A stretch of DNA of 57,241 bases, from positions 1 to 57,241 of the forward strand of contig JAANBB010000255.1 in the NCBI GenBank assembly GCA_014621425.1, read 5' to 3'. This document shows, in pieces, positions 1 through 10,028 of the stretch; position 1 is the stretch's first letter, and each line of letters opens with the position of its first letter. Source of the DNA: Cylindrodendrum hubeiense (lineage: Eukaryota > Ascomycota > Sordariomycetes > Hypocreales > Nectriaceae). The translations under genes were made by a program, and so were the position numbers. The notes beneath the pieces are model-generated. The model had not been told where the DNA came from and searched no databases. It worked only from the letters and a program-made list of their open reading frames with translations.

Positions 1-378
1 CCCCCCTCCTTACGAGCCTCTACCTCCCGACCTCGGTTCTCCTGCGTGCGCCTTTGCACCACACCCTCCACGCCGCCGCCACCTCCGAAATCCTCAAGAC
101 GACCCGTTGCGCGCACATCACCCCCCCCACAGCTCTATGCCGACGCTGCTGCTGCCCTGCGCTCGCTGTCCGCCATCCTCGCCGACGACGAGTGGTTCTT
201 TGGCGCCTCCGGGCCGGGACTATTCGACGCAGATGTGTTTGCCTACACCTACCTCATGCTCGACGATGCGCTAGACTGGCGTGATGCCGCGCTTGCCGGG
301 TGCCTCGACGGGTTGCCCAACCTGAGGAAACATCGCAAGAGGTTATATGAGAGGTGTTGGCGTGGAAAGGCGCAGTAA
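1..378 (+). CDS. Metaxin/SAM35-like mitochondrial outer-membrane import protein, C-terminal part, frameshifted
   Basis: This is the 3' end of a gene whose start lies before the window. The encoded part resembles the C-terminal GST-like domain of metaxin/Sam35 proteins. Such proteins act in the SAM complex that inserts beta-barrel proteins into the mitochondrial outer membrane (family knowledge). Family-like blocks seen are HTLHAAATSEIL (about 58-93), then DDEWFFG, GLFDADVFAYTYLMLD and LRKHRKRLYERCW before the TAA at 376-378. The first block reads in the frame starting at base 3 and the rest in the frame starting at base 1. The switch falls at a run of eight C (121-128). Dropping one C gives one continuous reading frame, and no GT donor suits an intron there. 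It is therefore either a base-call error or a real lesion. The family call is by recognition only; a Tom37/Sam37-type protein is the main alternative. Confidence 0.6.
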   Translation, partial: PPSLRASTSRPRFSCVRLCTTPSTPPPPPKSSRRPVARTSPPPQLYADAAAALRSLSAILADDEWFFGASGPGLFDADVFAYTYLMLDDALDWRDAALAGCLDGLPNLRKHRKRLYERCWRGKAQ

Positions 379-1099
379 AGGAGGGAAATGTATCAATATA
401 GAAGATGTATGACGGTGGAACTTGGGAGATAAAAGGTACAGGCGAGGTGCTTGTACAGTAAAATATATTGTAACACATCAACCGGGAAACAGTTGACGGA
501 GCATTAAGATAGACGGGAATATCTCCACTACTACAAAGTAAGTGGTCGGCTATGAGCCACCGAAGAGTATCACAATGCCTTTGGGTTGGGACAGCGAAAC
601 ATCGCTTCAAAATAATAATTTCTCACCGTCGATATTTGACTTTGTTCTATGTGCTGGGCCTACATGATATTCTTTCCCTCCCTACATCTTCAGGGGGGTG
701 CGTTGCTTTCAGCATCTTGCGAAACCCATCCCCGGCCCTTTAACCACATCTATAACGCGCCCACCCACTTATTGTACGGCCTAGCTGGTCTTCCGCATAC
801 AAGTTGCCCAGGAAAACTAAAACACACGTTGTCATGGAAAAGATGGGGCAAGATGGAATAGCGCGGTGATGCTAGGGGAGGCAGAGAGGAGTAATACACG
901 GAAGAGGAGCAGCCGTGATTGTCAATGCCTATCGTACCGAGACCTGCATCGTCAAAATGCTGCGTAGGGGGTAATTCAAGAGTGAGAGGGGAAAAGCGGC
1001 CCCTTAGACCGACAACCTGCCAAACGCCGAGGTATGACCCGAATCCATCATATGCGACAAACACCAAAGATCGAGGAAGTCAAGTAATTCGTAACAGCG
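379..1099. other. Convergent 3' intergenic region
   Basis: About 720 bases lie between the stop of the SAM35-like gene (+) and the stop of VID30 (-). The stretch should hold both 3' UTRs and terminators. I see no open frame with family resemblance and no tandem repeat worth noting. Confidence 0.6.
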
Positions 1100-3463
1100 C
1101 TAGATTTGCGTCGAACGGGGAATGTCGTCCATGGCGTCATCGACAGATACAAAGGCGCCCTCGCCGCCGTCCTGGCGAAGGTCTTCAAGAAGAACGCTGG
1201 TCTGCGCGTATAGCTTCTCCAGGGATGCGCGAGAGGACTTGCCAAGAGACACTGTTCAAATGTTAGAAAAGACGCCAATGACACGCAGTTGGTTTGTCGT
1301 GGGAAACTTACAGAGGATGGCCGAGTTGAGCTCCTCCGCCACGGCGACCCGTCCCTTTCTATCCAGCAGGTGGCTGACCTGCGGCTCCTTCAGAGGATTC
1401 CGGTATGCCACCAGGGCCCAGATCTCGTTCAGCGCCTTGGCGACCTCTTTTCGTGGGTCATTGGCATACTTGGCCTGCAGTGACTGGCCGTACTCGAGCA
1501 TGCTACGCTCCAGTTCAATGAGCTCAGCCGAGTTCTCGACAATATCTGCATCTAGAGCGGCCCAAACGGTGCTCTCGCTGCCATTCATGTCCAGGTCCAT
1601 GTCTTGAGCCACCTCGGCGGTGTGCCCGTTGCTCTTCTTCGAGTCGTTGAGCATGTTGAGTTGCGCTGCTTTCCTAACCATCTCAATGAATCTCCGGCAT
1701 CGTAACCTAAAGTCTACGTGCTCGTTGTCCTGTAGAACATGGGGGTAGTATGCATTCGTGTACTTGAGGGCTCGGTCAATATCGCCCTCCAGGATAGCTT
1801 TTCGGATACCTGCCTCTTGTTAAAATCTCGCAAATATGAGCGAGTCAAGAAAAACTCACGCTGTCGATTGTTCGCATCCTCGTCGTCTCTAATGTTGAGG
1901 CCGTCGACTTTAACGCTGGGGTCGATATTCAGAGCCTCCTTCTGCACTCTCATATCCTCTGCAAAGGCCCGTGCCGTTTCCACGTAACCGTCATGCTGGA
2001 GAAATTGGAGGACGAGAGCTTGGATGAGATCTGTTTCATTCATCCCTGGCACCAGCGTAGATGTTTCCGTAGCCTCGATATCCTTTTGTACCTTCTCACG
2101 TTCTTCCTGAATGAGGGGTCAGTGAGAGCTCCTCGAGGGTGAGTAAGTTGCGCAACACATACCCGCATCAGGTCATCAATATTGTACACAAATGGAGTTT
2201 GTCCAAAGTTGGCTCGAATGTATTCTCCAGGCTTTTTCAGGCTGATGGCCGGGTGCAACTTGCCCCGGATGACATCATGGAAGGCGGTTCCTGGGGGAGA
2301 GGTTAGCACCTCTACAATAGAGCACGGATGGACCCATGAGTGAGACCCATGAGTGAAACCGACCAATTTTGACTCCATTCTTGGTGAAAAAGGCAGTGTT
2401 ATCTCGGAAGTTGACGCCGCAGCCGATCACGTCGCCAGTGTTATAGCGTGGACCGTAGTGCCGTCCAATATTCTGGCCTGTGAAGCATCGCCCGTCGTCG
2501 CCATGATAGCCCCAGGCTTCGGGCTCCCAGCCTATGGGTCGTGATAGAGTAGCCGTCTTGGTAGAAAAACCGATACCTATTGTCGCACTGTTCGCTAGTC
2601 AGCACTCAAGTCCTCAGTATACTAGTTGGGTGCTCGGCGTTGGTATCGCCTGATTAGACCTACTCGTCTCGCTTGGCAGATAGAATCTGCACTTCATAAT
2701 AATATATTCCGCATTGAGCCGGCATGTAGTGGTCGGCGCGGACGGCGCATGCTTCGTGGTCGCGGTCGTGCTGGTTCTTGGGCCCGACATACTTGATGCT
2801 CAGGCCATCGGGTTGGATCTCGATGCCGCCCCATTGGTCATCCTTGTTCCATTTCGAAGGCAGAGGAGCCAAGGAGTCGTCCTCTTCGAAAACCGGAGGG
2901 CGTTCGATGACGGTATGTGACATGCCTCGATGAGAACCCGGAGGGAGAGGGTGTTGATGGGGGTTGAAAGTGGTCAGATTCGGGGAGAGGCCGTTGGCCG
3001 ATGTTCGGGACGATTCTCGCGCCTGGAGCTTGGACCTATATGCCTCCTCGAGCTTCTGGACGTATGTTGAGCCCTCTAGGTATGAGGGAACGAAGAATGC
3101 CTCCTCCTCGGTTTGTAGAGCGCCATCGGCAGCCTCGGCAGCCATCAGCATGTTGAAGGCCCGCGAAAAGGATGGCAGACCACCCCTCCACGCCCGAGCG
3201 TCGGTCCCAGACTCAGCACCCTCCATGTTGACGTTATTAATAAGCCCAAGACCTCCTAGACCTGTTGAGCCCCCGAGGGTTAGGTCGCCGGCCGAGTTGA
3301 GGACCGAGGTTCGAGAGGGATGCGAGTAGAAGTTGGCAGCTGCTCCGGCAGAGGCGACGGAGCTGTATGGGGATGGATATCGGCCAGTGGCGCGAGCGGA
3401 TGGGGTTGGGGGCGAAGCTGGCTCTTGGAAACCCGAGGAGCCGTGTTGGAAGGACCCAGACAT
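1100..3463 (-). CDS. VID30: GID E3 ligase subunit Gid1/Vid30 (RanBPM-type: SPRY-LisH-CTLH-CRA)
   Basis: This encodes a scaffold/substrate-receptor-docking subunit of the GID/CTLH ubiquitin ligase, which in yeast degrades gluconeogenic enzymes when glucose returns (family knowledge). The model has six exons: 3463-2664, 2587-2364, 2290-2163, 2106-1860, 1809-1312 and 1251-1100, giving 682 aa. A disordered Ser/Pro-rich N-terminus of about 200 aa is followed by SPRY (about 200-370, with GWEPEAWGYHGDDG and FFTKNGVKIG). LisH follows at about 407-437 (LVLQFLQHDGYVETARAFAE), then CTLH at about 467-515 (ILEGDIDRALKY) and a CRA region to the end. All five introns are GT-AG, 50-76 nt, and each junction restores a family-like frame. 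The ATG at 3463 starts MSGSFQHG; no earlier in-frame ATG is visible, and a CAG acceptor-like site just upstream hints at a 5' UTR intron. The gene looks intact. Confidence 0.93.
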
Positions 3464-5937
3464 GATCGAGGGGTGGGCGATGTTATAGATGGTGCTTGCC
3501 TGCAACGAGACGCACAGGCTGGCGAAGCTTCTCTGGGAGGGAGCTCCCAGTGCGTGCTTCTTGTCCGGGAGCCTTCAGTTGCGGCGGGCACCACCGGGAT
3601 CGAGGTGCGTATTCGGCGAGGACCAGCTCGGGCGACGGTGAGGGGGCAGGCAGCAAGTGGTCGAGGTAGGAAATATGAGCGTGGGGGAGGGAGATGAATC
3701 CAAGAGATGGCGTTAATCAACGAGTGGTTGGCGGTTGGCGGTTGGCGGTTGGGGCCAGCAGGTGTCGAGCGTGGACCGTAACAGAACAGAGCGGAGGGCG
3801 GAGAACGGAGGGCGGATGGGGTGGAGGTGGTTCCGCTACGGTGCCGTCACCACACAGACAGTGACCCGCTTTCGCTGCGTATTCGCCCAAGCACCACTAT
3901 CGCTGAAGATGACGAACGCTCGCCGGAATGGGGAGGCAGGGAACGGCAAGTCCAAATCCAACGAATCTGAACAGAAGGCGAAGGCGACGGTGAAAGAGAA
4001 TATGACGCTTGCAAATGCCGCTGGCTCGTCTACGGCGCGCGTCTTTGAGGGGGGAAGCCGCCACAAGTCAGTCAGTGTCAGAGGGAGGGGCGATTAGCGA
4101 TCGATTCAGTGCCGCTGGCGACTCTCCAGCAGCCCCCAGGCCGTGCTAGTGCTGTAGCAGGTCGCGGTGCAGGGCAATCGGGGGTGCCACCCCGCTGAGA
4201 AGAGCGACTGGAGCCATGCTATCATGGACCATCCATCCATCCATCACGAGGACAATCCACCACCAAAAGCACGCCTGCGGCTTGCTCCTTGCGCTGGGCT
4301 TGCTGCTGCCACCACTGGCCGCAGGTGCTGGGGGCCGCTACTGTACGTAGGAGCTCACTAACTCAAAGGGTCCTCGCCTAGCCTTTCCCCGCTAGATACC
4401 GGCTAACATAGGGACTGTGTCAAGGTCGTGTCAAGGTCCCGGGTGCCACACTGCCGCAATAGACTGCGTCCCATCACATTGGATGGTGCCTATCTAAGGT
4501 AGGTACGCTGCCCGATGACCTCTGACTGAGCATTCTCCCGCATGTGCAATACACAGTACGCAATCCCTCTGGTCCCTCCGTCGACTCCGTCCGGACGTGA
4601 CTACAAAGGACTGCTACTATCGTGGGGTTACCATCCATGTCATGGGCGTGATAGCAGGGCCAACACGCCTTTGAGCCGCTGGATTGGGCCGAACATGATG
4701 CACACGATGCCCGCTGATCAGGTGGTTTCCTTTGCCCCCCCTCGTTCTGCGCCGCCCTTTGACGCCGACATGCCGAACATGACGAGATGTTCCAGTGGAT
4801 GACGGATGACGACTTCTTGTTGAGGCGAGGAATTAGCATTTCGCTGACCTGCTCCTCCAAGTCCTCTTCCCCTCTCTTAAAGCTGTCCAGCCGCCACTTA
4901 CTCGTCCGGAGCCAGGTGCCCGTTCCCGCACCTCCTACATGCGCTGTTTGTTTGGATTGGCTTGATTCAAGAGTACCTCGTGGGTTGAAGTACTTCTATC
5001 CCTTCGGTCACCATGAAGTCACAAGCCACCCATCGGGTCCAACCTTGGCCGGAAGCTAGGTCTTGTTGCCTCCGGGCCGGATGACTAAGCGCGCTCCCAA
5101 CCACAGACCACCAGAGACATCGAGACCACGACTCCTCATGATCCAAGTATCCACAAATGCGGCCATTGGGCATCCCAACCCGCTCGCTGCCAGGCCAGCT
5201 GATCGATCCAGAATCCCCCCATTCTTGAGCAAATCCCACGGTGCGGCGTGGATGGGCAGGTTGCATCTGCTCGTACCTGACCCGTGCCTGCGCCAACCGG
5301 GGGCGGCGCAAGGTGATGAGTTGAAGTGACATGGTCGGGTTCCTGAGTTGGCATGACCACCACTTGTTTCGGGATTCCTCAGGGAGGGAATTTTTTTCAC
5401 CACAACCGTCGGTGTGGCTCGGATACCGGCCGCGACTCGAGAACCGCTGATGCCACCTTGCCTTGGCACTCTGCGACAATCACCCTTCGAGCTGGGATGG
5501 TCAACCTCGCCACCAGATAGCGCATGCCTCATCTCACACGATTATTTTGATAAGCTTCATTAATGTTCAAGACTGAATCAATTTTCAAGTCTCCCAGATC
5601 CGTCTAGCCTGGAATCATCCTGGCAATAGTAATTGTACAACATATGACCGCTCCCAATAAACCTAATACTCCCCTATGTGCCATCCATTTTTCAACAGCG
5701 TACCCGCCTGCCGTTCCTTAAAACGCCCGCGACACCAATGTCGCAATCTGAAAAATCAAAAACTGCAAAACCAGACGCCCTCTCTCTGTACTAGAGTCTA
5801 GAGAGCAATGACCTCGTCCCTTTAGCGGATCAAGCGCCAGCTCCGTATCATCCTGAAACACCGCCATGTTGTGGCCTTGTATAATAAGACAGTCCTGCTT
5901 ATGAGAGGACATGAAGAAGACGAGTTGCAGGCCATCA
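3464..5937. other. Intergenic: VID30 promoter side and IES4 3' side
   Basis: About 2.5 kb without a supported gene. The VID30-proximal end has a heptamer array, GGTTGGC four times in tandem (3726-3753; the last copy ends in G), followed by GGAGGGCGGA-type purine-rich DNA. An (ATCC)3 microsatellite lies near 4230. Longer open frames exist around 5000-5480 but show no domain, low-complexity logic or splice continuity, so I treat them as chance frames in GC-rich DNA. Confidence 0.5.
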
Positions 5938-6878
5938 CTATGAGGCGGCAGCGATGGCCATTGGCGCCGGCGACGAGGCGTTGATGCTGGGGGCGCTCTG
6001 CATCTCAACGTCACCGGCGACGTTGCTGTTGCTGGCGCTGTTTCCTTCTTGGCCATTCTCCTTATTCTCCTTGCTGCTGCTCTCGGCAGAAGGGGCCGTC
6101 GAGTCCTCGGTGCCAGACTCGACACCATTCTTCTGAGGAGCAGTCCAGCGAGGAATCTCCCAGACGACGCCAGTGAAGCTCTTGAGGGTGAAGCCACCCT
6201 TGGCCCATTTGCGGCAAGGCTTGCCAGAACGGTCGAGTGCGCGCAGGCCGGCGTTGATAGCACCCTGGTTTGCCTTGGGGCCAAGCTTGTGACCAGCACC
6301 TCCTCGGTTGGCGGCGCTGGCGTGATCGATCGTGCCGTCCTCCCTGAGTACAATTGTCAGCATACTTGAATTGGATTGTATAATGGTAGAGTGGTAGGAA
6401 GCAATGTGCAAGGTGGGAAAATATTGAGGTGCTTCCAGGGATGGAGTACGTACAGTCTCGGCTTCTTCTTGGGGCCAGGCTTTCCTCGAGGCTTGGGGAC
6501 ACCGTCTATGGTGCTGTTGCCATTGGGAGCCGGTCGCTTGACACCCTTCTTCTTGGGGCCTTCGGTGGGAGGGCCCATGGCGGACGGCGCAGGAGTGCCG
6601 TCGCCGTTGGTGCCGTCGGCGGCCGGAGTGGCAGCGTTGGAGTCGGACGCATTGTCGCCGTTGGAGGCACTGGTAACTGGCTGCGCGGCAGGGGCGTCGG
6701 GAGCGGGCGAGTCGGTGTTCTCTTTGATGTCTTTTTCGGGAGACTCTTCCTTGACAGGCTGAGGCTCATCGCCGAAAACTTCGCGTAACTTGGCAGGCGA
6801 GAGGTTGAGAGTGACGAGCAGGCCGGACTTGCTGCCGGACTTGCGACGGGCGTCGGTGGACTTGGCTGGAGGAGCCAT
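5938..6878 (-). CDS. IES4: INO80 chromatin-remodelling complex subunit Ies4-like
   Basis: This is a nuclear protein of the fungal INO80 ATP-dependent remodeller; yeast Ies4 is a checkpoint-kinase target (family knowledge). There are two exons, 6878-6454 and 6364-5938, with an 89-nt GT-AG intron (GTACGT donor), giving 283 aa. The N-terminus has the family-like LVTLNLSPAKLREVFG. A Glu/Pro/Ala-rich disordered linker follows, then a basic patch, KPRGKPGPKKKPRL (a likely nuclear localisation or DNA-contact segment). The conserved block across the splice contains ANRGGAGHKLGPKANQGAIN and GKPCRKWAKGGFTLKSFTG. The tail is Ser/Glu/Ala-rich. The start ATG at 6878 lies in a good context and matches the usual MAPP-type N-terminus. 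It is transcribed away from the 3.1 kb region to its right. Confidence 0.85.
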
Positions 6879-9800
6879 GGCGACGGCGGTAGGGTGCAGC
6901 GGCAGCGACGGAGGCTCAGGGACTCGGGGGTTGATTACGGCAGTGCGGTGAGGCGACTTGGCAGTTTGGGTGGTGAGGTGGTGAGGTGGTGATGATGATG
7001 GGAGGCGGTTGTGATGATGAAGGAGGAAGAGGCGGACGCGGGTCAGCGGTCTGCGGGAGTTTTTGGGGATGAGCTGGTGATGGGAGAGGCGGCAAAGGGC
7101 CTAAGGCTGGTGATCCGGTGTGGTCAGGGGTGGTGGGCTTGGGGGGCTTGCGTGGAGCGGAGCGGGAGATTTGTTAGTAGTTGGCGTTGGCGATGGTCAT
7201 GGCGGGTTTGCGCGGCGGCGTCGTGGTGATGGCAGCAGGGCGAGCAAGCGATGGGGGGGATCAAGATGGGGATGATGAGGGAAAAGTGGAAGGACGGGGG
7301 TGGGCGTCGTGTCTTGTAGGTTTTGGGGCCTTGGTCTCATTGTCATTTTCATTTTGGGGCCTGGAGGCGGCGCACAACAAAAATCGGTTGGTAAAGGTTC
7401 TTGTTCAGGTTCTCGCACTGGCACTGACTGGCACCGACCGACGCAGAGACGGGACGCAGAAAATCCCCAGACCCAGACCAGACGGGCGGCGCAGACGTGA
7501 CGCTGGGCGCGTGTCCCGGAACGGCCTAGCGCGAGCCGGGTTATGCAGTTATGAGTGCGTTATGAGAGTGTCTGGGGTGGTGGCTGCGGGCGATTATCCA
7601 ATGTATGGGCTACTCTCACTTACTGCCACTTACTGCCACATACTCCCACATAGTACTAAGCCTGCTACAGTATGCATGTACCTGCCGCCTACCTCCCGCC
7701 GACACCCAGATGGGGGCGCATTATTTTGGCTTCCGGCAGGGTCCACCAGGCCAGCCAGCCACTGAGCGTCCCCCTTTCCGCCTCGCCATTGCCGTCTTCC
7801 AGGTTGAGAGAGAGTGCGCGGTACGTACCTCCCTTTGATGAGCGAACCGCTGGTGGTCCCTTCATCTCGCCCTTTGCCTCCCCGTTTGCCCGTCTCCATC
7901 ACCACCGTCAATCAGACACGCCGTCGCCCATGGCGGCTGAGCTGGGGCTGACAGTGACGGCCACGGCGACGGGGCACTGCTGGGCCAACAAACGACGATT
8001 CCTCTCGTGCAGATTAGAGGGTCGACGGCACGCATGGGCAGCAACGGAGGGATTCACAGGACCCTCCCACCCTGGGCGCCAGTCCATCCGTGGTCCACGT
8101 TCGGGGCTGGGGATGCTCACGCGAGAGTCTGAGAAAGCGACGGAGACGCGGACGGAAAACCCCTCCCCTCCCTCACCTCCCTCACTTCCCCGAGAAGGGC
8201 GGTCACGCCGCCCATCGTGACAGCCTGACTTCTAAGCCGACCATGACGAGCCAAAATGGACATGAGGCGGGCCCCTGCCTGGTTCGCCGTGACGGATTTC
8301 GCCGACTTGACGAGCGTGTAACTCAAATACCTACCCAAGACCCAGGAGTCGAGGACACCCAGCGCGGACCGGCCCTGATTAATCGCAATCACCACCGCAC
8401 GGAACAGAACCTGAGGGAAACTTGCCCAGTTCCAGGACCAGCTCCCGCTCCAGCTCCAGCGCCCGTGTCCGCGAGTCATCATCATCATATCCCACCAAGC
8501 AGAACCAAGCCCGCCCTGGCCAAGCCAGTTCTGCCCACTGCCCGTCGTCTCTTGTCTCATCCATCCGTCCACCCACTCATCCATCGCCAATCCCACTCCA
8601 ATCCATCACTCATGGTGGATGGGGACGGACGGTCTAGATCCACCAGAACTGCCCGAAGGCGGTACACATCGTCAGCCCGTTCTACCTCGCGGGCGCCATC
8701 CGGTTGCCATCCTGCTGCCATACCGCTGCCTGTTCCTCCCGCGCAATATTGGTGACTGATCGCCAAGGTGCAGGCGGCAACAAAGCAACGGGGCTATTGA
8801 CGCTCAAGCGAGGGGGCGAGGGGGCCACGGAGCGAAAAGAAACGAGGAGCCCCCCTCGCATCATCTCACATGGATGGCCTCAGATCCGCCGCCATGGCCC
8901 TTGTTGGTGCTACCAGTAAGAACTACTGAGCAGCCGAGCACACCGGGCAGACCACGCCGGGCAGACCACGCTGGGCAGACAAAACCGGACGGACTGGACG
9001 AGGCATCCGCATCCGCATCCGCATCATCCATCCCCAGCAGCATCTACTTTGTGCCGTCGCACTCAGCGTGTCCCCTGCCAACCACGATCCCCGATGATCC
9101 CGGCCAGCCTAACCCACTCGTCACAAACCCAAAAAAGTCTCGACTGCGCATATTTCGTCACGATCCAAAACCTGGGCTGTTGTCTAGCTGCTAATGTACC
9201 CGCCCGCCGTGACCAAGCTCGCCCGAGGCGTCTCTGCACCTCACCACCTCACCACCTCACCAGTGATTTCCATCAACTCCCGCCCCATGCCCGCAGTATT
9301 TCTACCTTTCCGCCCCGCCAACACCAACCTAAGATAGACCGAGGAACCCAGCTGCATATTTATCGGCCCACGGCGTTCGACTCCTCTCACTCTCGTTTCA
9401 ACCTGAATTTTTCATCGCAGATACGACGCTGTCTCGTAGCTGATAGTCGGCGCGCCATATCGACAAGGACTTCTGCGTCCCGGTTGGGCGCCCAGCTAAT
9501 GCAAGTAAAACCTGTAGCAACATCATCCCAACGTAAAAATATGTTCCTTGTCTTCGTCGCATCCATTCCGCCAGCGTCTCTGGCCCGCCACTCTCCGACA
9601 CTGGCTGCATCATCAGGTTGCGTGGCAGGCTCAATGTCGCAACGCCTTGGCTGAGCCCCTTAGAAGCTCCAACCCACTGTAACCTGCTCTCAGCGTGCCA
9701 TTTAACTGCGTTCGACTTGCTTAATTGGCGACTCCTCTCTCCACGACTGCGACAAGTGGTCCTGTCACAACCCCAGATGACGCTCATCACAAGCCTGGGT

Positions 9801-10028
9801 TTCTGGAATGGAATGACCGCACTTCGCACTTGTCCGCGACCTGAATCAGCAAGCGCTGGCCTACAATGAGTTGAGACACCATGATGCAGCCCGTTGCCGG
9901 CACAATAGCTGGAATGCGTTGCTCCAAGCGACGCCCAAGATCTCGAGAAAGAGATATATCTAGCAGAAGGAGGACAATATTCTCAGTAGGACAAGACCTA
10001 TTGTTTCCAATTCCTCCAACTAGACACA
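6879..10028. other. Intergenic region left of the 10029 gene, carrying the IES4 promoter
   Basis: About 3.1 kb with no supported gene. The first few hundred bases upstream of IES4 are G-rich on the plus strand, probably its 5' UTR and promoter. Short tandem repeats seen here are the 14-mer triplet at 8939-8980, GCATCC three times plus a partial copy (9003-9025), and the octamer CACCTCAC three times (9237-9260). Open frames of 140-220 codons occur on both strands but overlap one another without domain content. I see no transposon signature. Confidence 0.5.
8939..8980. repeat. 14-bp tandem repeat, three copies
   Basis: Three consecutive 14-mers (8939-8952, 8953-8966, 8967-8980) share the form CAC(A/G)C(C/T)GGGCAGAC and differ only at positions 4 and 6. 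This is a direct reading of the sequence; the role is unknown. Confidence 0.85.

Noticed and set aside
3735..4097. 120-codon plus-strand frame beside VID30
   Set aside because: Low-complexity, no domain, lies in promoter-type DNA, and the opposite strand is equally open.
4967..5532. Overlapping minus-strand frames of 158-170 codons
   Set aside because: Two frames overlap each other; no family resemblance or splice continuity.
8117..8596. 159-codon minus-strand frame with Trp/Gly-rich sequence
   Set aside because: Composition arises from CCA/CAG-type microsatellites on the other strand.
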